DNA of 64,000 bases from Neptunicoccus cionae (GCF_002860325.1 NZ_PKOJ01000004.1:124001-188000); one strand, 5' to 3'; positions 42,872-52,318 are shown, numbered from the stretch's first letter. Made by a program: numbers and translations. Notes: a model not told the origin generated them from the sequence alone.

Positions 42872-43672
42872 ATGAGCACCCCACCCGAAACCGAAGTCCG
42901 CACCGAACGGAACGGCAGCGTTCTGATCCTGTCTCTGGACGGCGCAAAAACCCGAAACAGCATCTCGCCACCGGTTTATAAGGCGCTGCAAACAGAAATT
43001 ATCAATGCTGGCACCGATAATAGCGTTCGCGCGATCGTGCTGACCGGACTCCACGGGTTTTTCTGCTCCGGTGGCAATATCGCCAACCTGCGCAAAAGCG
43101 CTGAAAGCAGCCTTGCGGATGTGTCCCGCAACACGGATGCGCTGAATTCGATGATCCTGTCGATCCGCCACTGCCCCACACCTGTTATCGCCGCGGTTGA
43201 AGGCGGTGCGGCGGGGGCGGGGGCCTCACTTGCGCTGGCTTGTGACATGATCGTTGCAGCAGAGGACGCCAAATTCACTGTGGCCTATGTCAAGGTCGGG
43301 CTGGCACCGGATGGCGGCGTCACCCATTTCCTGAGCGAAGGCCTGCCCCGTCAGCTTGTTTCTGAAATGTGCCTCACGGGGCGCCCTGTGGAGGCGACCC
43401 GTCTGCATGATCTCGGCCTCGTAAACAGTATTGCCCCAACGGGCGGCGCGCTGGAGGCCGCAACGAAACTGGCCACTTCACTGGCCGCAGGCGCGGTTGG
43501 AGCGATGGCGGTTATCAAGGCGGAAATCGCCGCCGCACCCCATAACGATCTTGCCAGTCAACTGGTGCTGGAAGCCAAAGGCATCAACGCCGCCCGCTAC
43601 GGGGATGAAGCCGCCGAAGGTTTGGCTGCATTTCTGGAAAAGCGGAAACCGGATTTTGCAGGTCAGGGATAA
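42872..43672 (+). CDS. Enoyl-CoA hydratase/isomerase family protein
   Basis: 266 residues of the crotonase fold. The oxyanion-hole segments are GFFCSGGNIANL near residue 64 and GGAAGAGASLALACDMIVAAEDAKF near 111, and DGGVTHFLSEGLPR near 148 has an Asp at the place of the family's second glutamate. That can mark an isomerase, hydrolase or oxepin-CoA type hydrolase instead of a pure hydratase. It lies between acyl-CoA dehydrogenases and would act on the enoyl-CoA they make. Confidence 0.88.
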   Translation: MSTPPETEVRTERNGSVLILSLDGAKTRNSISPPVYKALQTEIINAGTDNSVRAIVLTGLHGFFCSGGNIANLRKSAESSLADVSRNTDALNSMILSIRHCPTPVIAAVEGGAAGAGASLALACDMIVAAEDAKFTVAYVKVGLAPDGGVTHFLSEGLPRQLVSEMCLTGRPVEATRLHDLGLVNSIAPTGGALEAATKLATSLAAGAVGAMAVIKAEIAAAPHNDLASQLVLEAKGINAARYGDEAAEGLAAFLEKRKPDFAGQG

Positions 43673-43684
43673 CAGGGGGCGAAT

Positions 43685-44854
43685 ATGATTACCGACACGG
43701 AAAAGCTCGACAGGTTGCTGGCAGATGTTCACGCTTGGGTGCGCGATGTGGCCCATCCGAACGAAGACCGCGTGGCAGAGGCCAATGAAGTCCCCGCTGA
43801 AATTGTGGCAGACATGGCAGAACGCGGCTTTTTCGGCTGGTCCATCCCGAAAGAATATGGCGGCTTGGGCCTGACCACCGAGGAACTGGTCATGGGCGCG
43901 ATGGAACTGTCCCAATGTGCCGTGGCCTACCGCGCCCGCGTTGGCACCAACACAGGGATCGGCTCTGAAGCACTGGTTGCGGATGGGACGGATGCGCAGA
44001 AAGAAAAATACCTGCCCGCTATGGCGCGAGGGGAACTGACGGGCTGTCTGGCGCTGACCGAACCAAACGCCGGTTCAGAGGCAAGCAACATCGAAACCAC
44101 TGCGCGGCGTGTCGGGGATCATTACGTGCTGAACGGCATGAAACGCTACATCACCAACGCCCCGATTGCGGATGTGTTCACTGTATTCGCGCGCACCGAT
44201 CCGGACAGCAAGGGCGCAAAAGGCGTGTCTGCCTTCATTGTGGAACGAGGCTTTGAAGGCCTGTCCACAGGTGCGCCTTACAAGATGATGGGGCAGAGCG
44301 GATCGCCCGTTGGCGAGGTCTATTTCAAGGACTGCATCGTGCCCGCAGAAAACCTGTTGGGGGAAACCGAAGGCACCGGATTCAAGACTGCGATGAAAGT
44401 GCTGAACAAACAGCGCATCCATCTGGCAGCCCTTTGTACCGGCCCTGCGATCCGGATGCTGGATATGGCGATGGATCATGCCTGCACCCGTCAGCAATCG
44501 GGCCAGAAGATCGTCGATTTCCAACTGGTTGCAGCCCTGCTGGCCGATTGCCGCGCCGAGATTGAGGCCGCCCGTCAACTGGTCCTGTCAACTGCACGGG
44601 CGCGGGACGAAGGCAAGGATATCGCGCTTGAGGCGTCTATTTGTAAATATTTTGCATCAGAGATGTGCGGACGGGTTGCAGACCGCTGCGTTCAGGTGTT
44701 TGGTGGCGCCGGATATGTCGCCGACCACAGTTCCATAGAACGCTATTACCGCGACGTGCGCCTGTTCCGTCTTTATGAAGGTACAAGCCAGATCCATCAG
44801 TTGAATATCGTGCGCCAGATGCAGCGCAGGCGTAAAGAAGACAGTGTAGCGTGA
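43685..44854 (+). CDS. Acyl-CoA dehydrogenase (canonical)
   Basis: 389 residues with all standard features: GCLALTEPNAGSEASNIETTA near residue 119, VLNGMKRYITNAPIADVF near 148, and the catalytic glutamate Glu365 in RLYEGTSQIHQLN. With the other dehydrogenases this one can be expected to be fully active alone. Last gene of the operon that starts at 36316. Confidence 0.92.
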   Translation: MITDTEKLDRLLADVHAWVRDVAHPNEDRVAEANEVPAEIVADMAERGFFGWSIPKEYGGLGLTTEELVMGAMELSQCAVAYRARVGTNTGIGSEALVADGTDAQKEKYLPAMARGELTGCLALTEPNAGSEASNIETTARRVGDHYVLNGMKRYITNAPIADVFTVFARTDPDSKGAKGVSAFIVERGFEGLSTGAPYKMMGQSGSPVGEVYFKDCIVPAENLLGETEGTGFKTAMKVLNKQRIHLAALCTGPAIRMLDMAMDHACTRQQSGQKIVDFQLVAALLADCRAEIEAARQLVLSTARARDEGKDIALEASICKYFASEMCGRVADRCVQVFGGAGYVADHSSIERYYRDVRLFRLYEGTSQIHQLNIVRQMQRRRKEDSVA

Positions 44855-44897
44855 CGACAAGACTTCCCCATGGCAGGCCAACCCACCGAGGTATGAT

Positions 44898-45824
44898 GTG
44901 AGCGAACTGGCCCTAGCCATCGCACCGGTCTTTGTACTGGTCATCATGGGGAACCTGCTGCGGCGGATCAATCTTGTGGAAGAGTCCTTCTGGAAACACG
45001 GGGCGCGGCTTGGCTATTGGGTACTGATACCGTCCCTGCTGTTTTACAAGCTGTCCACCGCCGACATTGATATCGGTCTGATGGTGCCGTTTTCCATCAC
45101 GCTTTGTGGGGCATTTTTCATCGTAGGTGCGATTATTCTGGTAATCACCCGCTGGCTGCGGACCCCCGCCCCGACACGCGGGTCCGCCTTACAAGGGGCC
45201 GTTCGGCACAATTCATTCATGGCGCTTGCTCTGGCAGAAAACCTCTACGGTACTGAGGGGCTGTCACTGGCCGCGCTGGCCTCGGCGGTTTTGGCAATGG
45301 TTACAAACCTGTCGATCGTTCCGGCATTGCTGATGCTAAAGGCCGACACGAAAGAACATTCCATGATGAAACAGGTCTGCCGCGACCTGCTGCACAATCC
45401 GTTCATCTTGTCTATCAGTGCCGGTCTGGCGGTCAATTTTCTGGTGGAAGACCGGATTCCGATCCTGCACGATACAACGGCTATGCTCGGCGCGGTGGCC
45501 CTACCGCTTATGCTGCTGTGTGTCGGGGCCGGTTTGCGGGTGCGCGGGTTGCGCGCGGGCATCGCTCCACTTGGTCTGTCGATCGTCGGACGGTTTGTCC
45601 TGTTCCCGCTGTTTGTCCTGCTGATGCCCTTCGGGCTCGGCTTTCAGGAGATGATGATCCTGCTGCTCTTTGCTGCGGTACCGACAGCGCCCTCCTCGGT
45701 TGCTTTGGCCACAGAGACTGGTGGCGATGTGCCAGTGATGAACGCAATCATCACCGTGCAAACCGCGCTGGCATTTTTCACCATTCCCCTGACCCTGGCG
45801 ATCGGCGCTATGGTACTGAATTAG
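44898..45824 (+). CDS. AEC family transporter (auxin efflux carrier type)
   Basis: 308 residues from a GTG at 44898 with GAGG just upstream, about ten membrane segments. Gaps HNSFMALALAENLYG near 106 and the C-terminal PTAPSSVALATETGGDVPVMNAIITVQTAL near 258 are typical of the AEC family, whose members move small organic acids such as malate or malonate. The stop overlaps that of the carboxymuconolactone decarboxylase-like gene by 4 bases on the opposite strand. Confidence 0.88.
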   Translation: MSELALAIAPVFVLVIMGNLLRRINLVEESFWKHGARLGYWVLIPSLLFYKLSTADIDIGLMVPFSITLCGAFFIVGAIILVITRWLRTPAPTRGSALQGAVRHNSFMALALAENLYGTEGLSLAALASAVLAMVTNLSIVPALLMLKADTKEHSMMKQVCRDLLHNPFILSISAGLAVNFLVEDRIPILHDTTAMLGAVALPLMLLCVGAGLRVRGLRAGIAPLGLSIVGRFVLFPLFVLLMPFGLGFQEMMILLLFAAVPTAPSSVALATETGGDVPVMNAIITVQTALAFFTIPLTLAIGAMVLN

Positions 45825-46360
45825 TCCAGCGGATAATGGGCCATTTCCGCGGCGATTTCATCGTCGATCGGCGTATCATAAGTCTGCAAAAGATAGCCTA
45901 GAACCGAATAGAATCCGACGGTCGCGATCAGATCGATCACCGCCTTGCGCCCGATTACCTCTGCCAGTTCAGCCTCTTGCGCCGGAGACAGTTTTTTATC
46001 GTCGATCAAGGCATCCACTGCACGCACGATCAAGCCATCTTCCCCTTGGGGCATATCGCGGATCGCAGCGATGCGGGCGTCTTCCATGCCAAGCGCGCGG
46101 GCGCGGCTGACGTGATGGGCCCATTCGTAATCCGAACCAAGCCGCACACCGGTGCGCAGGATCACCACCTCGGAACGAACCGGCCCGAGGTGGCTGTCCT
46201 TTACCACGTGCTGACGTAACGGCGCCCAAGCCGCGAGCAGTTCGGGATGATGGGCCATGGTACGATAGACGTTCAGCTTACCTGCAAAATCCTCCCTCAG
46301 ATCGGCAATTTCTTCAGGCCAGTCCGCGTCCGGAACAGGGGGGCAGGGCGAATGTGTCAT
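45821..46360 (-). CDS. Carboxymuconolactone decarboxylase family protein
   Basis: 179 residues. The CMD/AhpD fold shows RTMAHHPELLAAWAPL near residue 32, VRSEVVILRTGVRLGSDYEWAHHVSRARALG near 60-90. The motif SDYEWAHH has a Glu-x-x-His in place of the CxxC of AhpD peroxidases, so a decarboxylase or hydrolase-like role is more likely than peroxidase. It sits beyond the OCD-TRAP operon, with 71 bases between it and the ornithine cyclodeaminase homologue. Confidence 0.84.
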   Translation of the reverse strand: MTHSPCPPVPDADWPEEIADLREDFAGKLNVYRTMAHHPELLAAWAPLRQHVVKDSHLGPVRSEVVILRTGVRLGSDYEWAHHVSRARALGMEDARIAAIRDMPQGEDGLIVRAVDALIDDKKLSPAQEAELAEVIGRKAVIDLIATVGFYSVLGYLLQTYDTPIDDEIAAEMAHYPLD

Positions 46361-46431
46361 GGGTCTACCTTTCGTCGTCCGACCGCAGTCCTACCGCGGA
46401 TTGCAGCCAAGTAAAATGCGATGTTTCGAAG

Positions 46432-47385
46432 TTAGGAGCTGTTGCGTTTGTAGGCTGCGTAAGCGGCAACCAGATCCTGCACGATCAACCCGTGGGACTT
46501 GTAGGCGGTGATTTCTGCATCGTTTCTCCGCCCTTCCGCTTTCCCGTCCAGTACCGCTCCGATTTCGGTAATGCGGTAACTCTCATCAATCACGCCCGCC
46601 TGACGGGCACCAATGAATTCACCTGCTTCACGGCTGGCACTTTCGCAAGAATCCGTGAAAGCGTTCAATCGCGCCACGGCCGCATCGTCAATCTCGCGAC
46701 TGTCTGCAAGGCTCGCCCCGACAAGGTTGATATGTTGTCCGGCTTCCAGAAGGTCGCCCGACAAAAACGGAGTACGGGAGGCCGTCGTCGTGTGTATTAC
46801 ATCGGCGCCCCTGATTGCCTCTGACAGATCGGTGATAACATTGATCCGGCCGGACTGGCCTGAGAACCGTTCGGAGAGGGCACGCGCTTTTTCCACCCGT
46901 CGAGCCCAGATGCGAATGTTTGCTCCACTGAAACAGTGCAAAGATGTACGAACGTGCCATTCGGCCTGCTCGCCCGCCCCACAAACAGTAATAACCTTTG
47001 GGTCAGGTCGCGCCAAGGCGCGGGTGGCAACCATTGACATGGCGGCAGTGCGCATCGCGGTGATCCGGTCCGCATCACAGATGACCAGAGGACTGCCGGT
47101 TTCGCTGTCAAAGAGGGAGACAAATCCCTGATGGCTCGACAAGCCCATTGCGGGGGCTTCCGGAAACAGGCTGAGGATCTTTGCCCCGTGCACCGCAGGT
47201 GTCCCGAGGCTGCCATACATCACCCCGATGCGCCCCTTCTCATTGACGGGTGCTGCAAAACGGGGGGGATGGCTGGCCGCCCCGCGCGACACAGAGATCA
47301 TCGCTTTCTCCAGCGGATTAAACAGATCCGCAAAGGTGATCAACTGCGCGAGCTTTTGCGCGTCGAGAAACACAGGACTGGCCAT
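46432..47385 (-). CDS. Ornithine cyclodeaminase/mu-crystallin family protein
   Basis: 317 residues from the ATG at 47385, whose first base is shared with the TRAP subunit's stop; a further-upstream start would lie in that gene. NAD-binding VCGAGEQAEWHVRTSL near 133, DADRITAMRTAAMSMVATRALA near 105, VGASLADSREIDD near 217. The family includes ornithine and lysine cyclodeaminases, alanine dehydrogenases and ketimine reductases. Coupled to a TRAP importer, so it probably acts on the imported amino acid or imine. Confidence 0.88.
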   Translation of the reverse strand: MASPVFLDAQKLAQLITFADLFNPLEKAMISVSRGAASHPPRFAAPVNEKGRIGVMYGSLGTPAVHGAKILSLFPEAPAMGLSSHQGFVSLFDSETGSPLVICDADRITAMRTAAMSMVATRALARPDPKVITVCGAGEQAEWHVRTSLHCFSGANIRIWARRVEKARALSERFSGQSGRINVITDLSEAIRGADVIHTTTASRTPFLSGDLLEAGQHINLVGASLADSREIDDAAVARLNAFTDSCESASREAGEFIGARQAGVIDESYRITEIGAVLDGKAEGRRNDAEITAYKSHGLIVQDLVAAYAAYKRNSS

Positions 47386-47882
47386 TAGCGTTGTTTTCTT
47401 TCGGTTATTTGGGCGAGTAGGTGTAAAAGGATGATCCCGCAGCTTAACGGAACAACACTGCCCACCAATGCCATGTTCACCCCGAGGCCGGGGGAAAAAC
47501 GGTTGCTGCTGCGCCACAGAAAACCCCGTTCAAAGTTCATATTCGGCCCGTAAAAGGAATAATAGAGCACCGGCAGCAGAAAAATTCCGATAGCCAGTGC
47601 AGAGATGCCAAGTCGGGTCCAACGTAGAGTGGCCGAGCCTGTTTCTTTTGGCGTCACCACCCGGGGATCGAGTTTGCGTTTGAACGCACAGGTTGCACCA
47701 AGCAATCCCGCCCAGATCATCAGATAGCGGGCAAGTTCCTCGGTCCACGTGAAGGGAAAGTCAAACCCGTAACGCGCCCAGATTTGCAACAAAACGGTCA
47801 CAACCATCGCCCCGAGAGCAAGTTTGGCAAGGGTCAGGCAAACGCGGTCTACTGCCGCGCTTGCCTGTTCTATCGCTTTCAT
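47385..47882 (-). CDS. TRAP transporter small permease subunit, system 4 (DctQ family)
   Basis: 165 residues, four membrane segments, with the motif FTWTEELARYLMIWAGLLGATCAF near 43-66 typical of DctQ. Similar in detail to the small subunit at 56964-57488 (WTEELARFSMVWGGLLGASCAY), so the two systems are paralogues. Overlaps the binding-protein gene by 4 bases. Confidence 0.9.
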   Translation of the reverse strand: MKAIEQASAAVDRVCLTLAKLALGAMVVTVLLQIWARYGFDFPFTWTEELARYLMIWAGLLGATCAFKRKLDPRVVTPKETGSATLRWTRLGISALAIGIFLLPVLYYSFYGPNMNFERGFLWRSSNRFSPGLGVNMALVGSVVPLSCGIILLHLLAQITERKQR

Positions 47883-48859
47883 TGACGGGTCGACTCTGCC
47901 AGTGCGCGGAAATCGTCGACCGATCCCGCAGGCATCAAAGCTTCATAGGCTTCGGCGCTGCGCTTCTTCAGGTCGGCGTAGGCCTCGGGCTCCAGTTCGG
48001 AAACGGTCACGCCTGCTTTTTTCAGGCCTTCCAGCTCACCGGCGGCGGCTTTGATGGTCCATTCACGGTTCTTGGCATTGGCTGTTGCGACAGCCGTGTC
48101 TACCTTGGCGCGGGTTTCGTCATCCAGATCCGCATACCAGTCTGCCGACATCAGCGCAGAACGGAACGGCGTACCTGCACCGATGTTTGTGTAATGCTTC
48201 AGGAATTCTGTGTGGCGGAATATCAGCGCGACAACCGGCGGATTGAAGTAGCCGTCCACGATACCCTGCTGCACCGCACCGGCAAATTCCGGCATGTCGA
48301 CCACGACGCCCTGCACGCCCCATTCCTTGAACAGTTCGATCTGTGTGGAATCAATCGCCCGCAACCGCAGATCGGCCATATCCTCGACTTTGGTGATTGG
48401 TGTTTTGGCATTAAATACACCCATCGTACCGCCAAGCCCCGGCAAACCGGCTATCTTGATGCCCTGCGCTTCCATAGAGGCTTTGACCCCGTTCAGAAGT
48501 TCACTTTCGGTATCTTGGGTCGCTCTGAAAAAGTGCTCCATATCATCGAACATGTAAGGCGCAAGGAAGCCGAGGATGTTCTGATCCACCTCGTTAATCA
48601 TAACGAAGTTCGTCAGACCGAATTGCAAAAGCCCCTGACTAAGTTGGTCCACCACTTCGGGATCTTTCCCAAGGGCGCCACCGGTAAAGACATTGGCTTC
48701 CAGCCCCTGTTCCTTCAGGCTTGCAGCCAGATCTTCTGCGTAAACATAATCGGAACAGGCCGCTACGGGCGGACATCCAACCGCAATTTTAATTTCCTGC
48801 GCAAAGGCGGGCGCGCTGGTCAGCAGCAGGGTTGCTGCAGCAATAAGGGTTCTTTTCAT
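47879..48859 (-). CDS. TRAP transporter substrate-binding protein, system 4 (DctP family)
   Basis: 326 residues, signal peptide about 1-20 (ends PAFAQE). The mature chain matches the protein at 55989-56960 along its length (for example QGLLQFGLTNFVM against QGLLEVSMSDAKS; FDDMEHFF against FDDMAQLD). LRLRAIDSTQIELFKEWG near 162 carries the conserved substrate Arg. Second in the M-P-Q order. Confidence 0.92.
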   Translation of the reverse strand: MKRTLIAAATLLLTSAPAFAQEIKIAVGCPPVAACSDYVYAEDLAASLKEQGLEANVFTGGALGKDPEVVDQLSQGLLQFGLTNFVMINEVDQNILGFLAPYMFDDMEHFFRATQDTESELLNGVKASMEAQGIKIAGLPGLGGTMGVFNAKTPITKVEDMADLRLRAIDSTQIELFKEWGVQGVVVDMPEFAGAVQQGIVDGYFNPPVVALIFRHTEFLKHYTNIGAGTPFRSALMSADWYADLDDETRAKVDTAVATANAKNREWTIKAAAGELEGLKKAGVTVSELEPEAYADLKKRSAEAYEALMPAGSVDDFRALAESTRQ

Positions 48860-48889
48860 AGTACTCTCCTGTTGTTTGTTTTGTTTGAA

Positions 48890-50209
48890 TTAACGGATAA
48901 GACCCAAGGCCCGCGGAAGTGCGAGCGTCAGGTCGGGGACAAGAATAAGCAGGACCAGCAGTGCGATCTGCACCAGCAGGAATGGCAGGATCGCAAGGCT
49001 GAGCCGCAGGTAATTCACACCACTGGCCGAAGAAATCACCATCAGGCACCCTCCGAACGGAGGCGAAATCAGCCCAAGCGTCAGGTTCAGGCAGCTTACC
49101 ACCCCGACATGCACAGGATCGGCGCCACCTGCGATTGCTGCGGGGATCAGAACCGGCACAAGCAGAACCAGTGCCATGGACACATCCATCACCATTCCGG
49201 CAGCAAACATGATGCCGCTGGCCAGCAGGAAATAGGATGTGCTGGTCAGCCCCGCGCTTTGCACCAGAGAGGCGATCTGATCCGGCACCCGCAGGATGCC
49301 CATCAGATAACCAAAGACAGCGGCAGCGAAGAGGATCATGAAGATGGAGCCGGTCAGCATGGCTGTGCGTTCAACCGATTCCGACGTCAGCCGTGCAGTG
49401 TCGATCAGGGCACGGCGGGGGCCGTGACGGTTCAGCAATGCGTAGAAAAACACAAGAACGAGCGTGATAGCGACAGCAATGGCTGCGGCTTCAGTCGGGG
49501 TGACTACGCCGAACACAATCCCTGCGACTATGGTGACAGGGATAAGAAGTGCCGGCAGCGCGCGCAATAGTGTGGGCAAGACAGGAGGCAGTGATTCTCC
49601 TGTTCCACCGGGGTGGTTTTCCCGCCGTGCGATCCAGAAGTTGTAAGCGAACAGAAACAATGCCATCAGCAGACCGGGCACGATCCCGCCGGCAAACAGG
49701 GCTGCGACAGAGACATTCATCAACGCGCCGTAAAAGATGAATACAATGCTTGGCGGGATGATCGGCCCGATCACGCAGCTTGCCGCTGTCAGCGCCGCAG
49801 CGAAATCCGCCTTATAGCCTTTTTCCACCATCGCAGGCACCAGCGTGTTGGTTGTAGCCGCTGCATCCGCGACCGCCGAGCCGGAAATACCGGCAAGGAA
49901 AACACTGGAAGCGATGTTCACATAACCGAGCCCGCCTTTCAGCCGCCCGACCCCCAGCATTGCAAGATCGATCAGCACCCGCGTGACACCACCCTTGGTC
50001 ATCGCTTCACCCGCAAGGATGAACAGAGGCATCGCCAGAAAGGTGAACACATCTATCTGGCTAAAAATTCTCTGGGGCAGAATCCCCAAATATGCGCTAT
50101 GATCCGTCAGCACAAAGGCCAGCACAGCAGCGGCGCCAGCGATATAGCTTATCGCCACGCCCGAAAATACTGCGGCAAGCGCAAATATCAGTAAAATTAT
50201 CCAGCCCAT
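48890..50209 (-). CDS. TRAP transporter large permease subunit, system 4 (DctM family)
   Basis: 439 residues from the ATG at 50209; a longer in-frame start would run through the promoter and into the divergent gene. About 12 membrane segments; GISGSAVADAAATTNTLVPAMVEKGY near 105, VIGPIIPPSIVFIFYGALM near 147, SPPFGGCLMVISSASGVNYL near 385. First gene of the operon M-P-Q-OCD. Divergent from the XRE-cupin regulator, with a long inverted repeat between. Confidence 0.92.
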   Translation of the reverse strand: MGWIILLIFALAAVFSGVAISYIAGAAAVLAFVLTDHSAYLGILPQRIFSQIDVFTFLAMPLFILAGEAMTKGGVTRVLIDLAMLGVGRLKGGLGYVNIASSVFLAGISGSAVADAAATTNTLVPAMVEKGYKADFAAALTAASCVIGPIIPPSIVFIFYGALMNVSVAALFAGGIVPGLLMALFLFAYNFWIARRENHPGGTGESLPPVLPTLLRALPALLIPVTIVAGIVFGVVTPTEAAAIAVAITLVLVFFYALLNRHGPRRALIDTARLTSESVERTAMLTGSIFMILFAAAVFGYLMGILRVPDQIASLVQSAGLTSTSYFLLASGIMFAAGMVMDVSMALVLLVPVLIPAAIAGGADPVHVGVVSCLNLTLGLISPPFGGCLMVISSASGVNYLRLSLAILPFLLVQIALLVLLILVPDLTLALPRALGLIR

Positions 50210-50238
50210 ATCATCTCCTTGATTGCAGAATGATTTTA

Positions 50239-50271
50239 CGATAGGAAAAAAGTCAAGGAATTTTCTTATCG
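50239..50271. promoter_or_regulatory. Inverted-repeat operator in TRAP system 4 / XRE-cupin promoter
   Basis: CGATAGGAAAA (50239-50249) and TTTTCTTATCG (50261-50271) match as an inverted repeat at 10 of 11 positions with an 11-base spacer. It ends 9 bases before the XRE-cupin start codon and 30 bases before the TRAP permease start, so it could let the regulator control both transcripts. Confidence 0.6.
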
Positions 50272-50280
50272 GAAAAAACA

Positions 50281-50919
50281 ATGGCGACTGGCAAACCTGA
50301 AATCCCTCTGGAAAACAAGCGCGCTGCTTTTGGTGCAATGGTACAGACCCTGCGGCGCAGTCAGAACCTGACGCTCCAGCAAGTGTCCGATGCCAGTGGA
50401 CTGGCCGTTTCAACGATTTCCAAAATCGAAAACTCCCACCTCTCGCCCACCTACGATGTGATGCTCAAGCTGGCTCAGGGACTGGGGACCGATATCGTTT
50501 CCATTCTGGACGGGGCGTCGGCAATGGAACCGAAACCATCCCCGTTGGGACGGCTTGCCGTTTGTCGCAAGGACGACCTGCCCGATCTGGACGCAGGGCA
50601 TTACCTGTTCAACCCGATTGCCACGCAGTTGAAGAACCGCCTGATAGACGCCACTTATGCGACAGTCCGCGCGCGGGAGTTCTCCGAATTCAAGGCGCCA
50701 ATCCGCCATGCCGGTGAAGAACTGGTCATCGTTCTGAGCGGCGCTGTCGATCTTTACACCGATCTTTATGAGCCGATTCGACTGAATGCAGGGGACAGCG
50801 TCTATTACGATGCGGTCATGGCCCATTGCTATGTTTCGGTCAGCGAGGAAGACGCGGTGATCCTCAATATTGTTTCCGGTGCTTCAATGGATAAGGAATA
50901 TTTGAATGCTAAATCGTGA
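50281..50919 (+). CDS. XRE-type regulator with C-terminal cupin domain
   Basis: 212 residues. HTH_3 domain with LTLQQVSDASGLAVSTISKIE at about 30-50, then a cupin fold (HAGEELVIVLSGAVDLYTDLYEPIRLNAGDSVYYDAVMAHCYVSVS, about 139-185). This family regulates amino-acid, polyamine and aromatic amine catabolism, the cupin binding the small-molecule ligand. Overlaps the amidase by 14 bases, so regulator and enzyme are coupled. A long inverted repeat lies just before its start. Confidence 0.9.
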   Translation: MATGKPEIPLENKRAAFGAMVQTLRRSQNLTLQQVSDASGLAVSTISKIENSHLSPTYDVMLKLAQGLGTDIVSILDGASAMEPKPSPLGRLAVCRKDDLPDLDAGHYLFNPIATQLKNRLIDATYATVRAREFSEFKAPIRHAGEELVIVLSGAVDLYTDLYEPIRLNAGDSVYYDAVMAHCYVSVSEEDAVILNIVSGASMDKEYLNAKS

Positions 50920-52318
50920 AGAATGGGTCTCTCAGGATCTGGTTGGGTTAAGCGAACTTGCTGCGAAAGGCGATGTGTCCCGCCGCGAGATCCTGCAAAC
51001 TGCAATCCGCGAAATTGAATCCCGAAATGAAGCTGTGAACGCGGTGGTTCTGACGCGGTTTGAAGAAGCGCTCGACCATTTGGATAAAACCGACAAGGCA
51101 GACCGCTTTACAGGGATGCCCTATCTGATCAAGGACTTACACGCACCGGTCAAAGGGATGCCCCTGTCGAATGGCAGCGAAAAATTTGTCGGAACTGACA
51201 TGGGGTTTGATTCCACCACGGTTTCAAGGCTGCGAAACGCGGGTATCGCCCTTTTAGGCCGTACAGCCTCTCCCGAATTCGGACTGACCATTACGACCGA
51301 AAGCCGCGCATGGAGGGCGACCCGCAATCCGTGGAACCTTGACCGCAGCGCGGGCGGTTCGTCGGGCGGTGCAGGGGCTGCAGTCGCCAGCGGCATGGTC
51401 CCCGCTGCCCATGCCACAGACAGTGCCGGATCGATCCGCATTCCCGCTGCCTTTAACGGATTGGTCGGGTTGAAGCCGACACGGGGCGTCAACGCAATCG
51501 GCCCCCACCGCGGCGATCCGAACTTCGGGATGAGCCATGAACATGCGGTCAGCCGCACCGTCCGCGATACCGCTGTCCTTTTGGACATAACAGCCGGGCC
51601 GGATGCCGGATGCCCCTATTTCACACCAGCACCCGCAGGAGGCTTTGAAGCCCTTTGCAAGTCCGCCCCTGCCCCGTTGCGCATCGGTTTTCTGACCGAC
51701 AGGTTCGACGGAAAATCTATTGATCCGGACAGTGCTGCTGCAGTTACACATACCGCGAAACTTCTGACCGACCTTGGACACTCGGTTGAAGAGGCAAGGC
51801 CAGATTTTGATTTTGAAACCCTGACCTCCAATGCCTTCCGATTGCTTGTCAGTTCGCTTGCCGGATTCTTCCCGCCGGAATTCTGTGAAGGTCCGATGGA
51901 AGGGTTTGAACCGATGACTCGCAAGTCCATGCGTTATGCTGCGCAAGTCGGGCTGCACGACTACCTGCAACGGGCGGCTGTCGTGAATACCGAAGTGCGC
52001 AAGATGTCAGCATTTTTCAACACATATGACATCCTGTTAACCGCATCGACCAACGGCGCTGCGCAACCCCTTGGTGTGGCGCATTTGGATCAGGATATTG
52101 AATTCGACGCCTTTGTTGATCTGGTTTTGGACAAAAGCCCGTTCTCGGTGCCGTTCAATGCCTCCGGCCAACCGGCCATATCGCTGCCCGTGCACCAAAC
52201 CGCTGAAGGTATGCCTATCGGTGTACAACTGGTCAGCGGCTTCGGGCAGGATGGGAAACTACTACAACTTGCAGCACAAATTGAAGCCGCTTCCGACTGG
52301 AAGACTGTCGCCAATTGA
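50906..52318 (+). CDS. Amidase (amidase signature family)
   Basis: 470 residues. Catalytic triad visible: Lys in YLIKDLHAPVKG (about residue 74), the cis-Ser in RSAGGSSGGAGAAVASG near 150 and the nucleophile Ser in TDSAGSIRIPAAFNG near 174. Full family length. Hydrolyses a carboxamide or N-acyl link to a carboxylate and amine. Stands between XRE-cupin and RidA, so it probably attacks a nitrogen compound imported by one of the two TRAP systems. Confidence 0.92.
   Translation: MLNREEWVSQDLVGLSELAAKGDVSRREILQTAIREIESRNEAVNAVVLTRFEEALDHLDKTDKADRFTGMPYLIKDLHAPVKGMPLSNGSEKFVGTDMGFDSTTVSRLRNAGIALLGRTASPEFGLTITTESRAWRATRNPWNLDRSAGGSSGGAGAAVASGMVPAAHATDSAGSIRIPAAFNGLVGLKPTRGVNAIGPHRGDPNFGMSHEHAVSRTVRDTAVLLDITAGPDAGCPYFTPAPAGGFEALCKSAPAPLRIGFLTDRFDGKSIDPDSAAAVTHTAKLLTDLGHSVEEARPDFDFETLTSNAFRLLVSSLAGFFPPEFCEGPMEGFEPMTRKSMRYAAQVGLHDYLQRAAVVNTEVRKMSAFFNTYDILLTASTNGAAQPLGVAHLDQDIEFDAFVDLVLDKSPFSVPFNASGQPAISLPVHQTAEGMPIGVQLVSGFGQDGKLLQLAAQIEAASDWKTVAN

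Noticed and set aside
47861-49570. A 569-codon open frame on the plus strand across TRAP system 4.
   Set aside because: It mirrors the transporter genes; its translation is rich in His, Gln and Arg as in reverse-strand shadows of membrane proteins.
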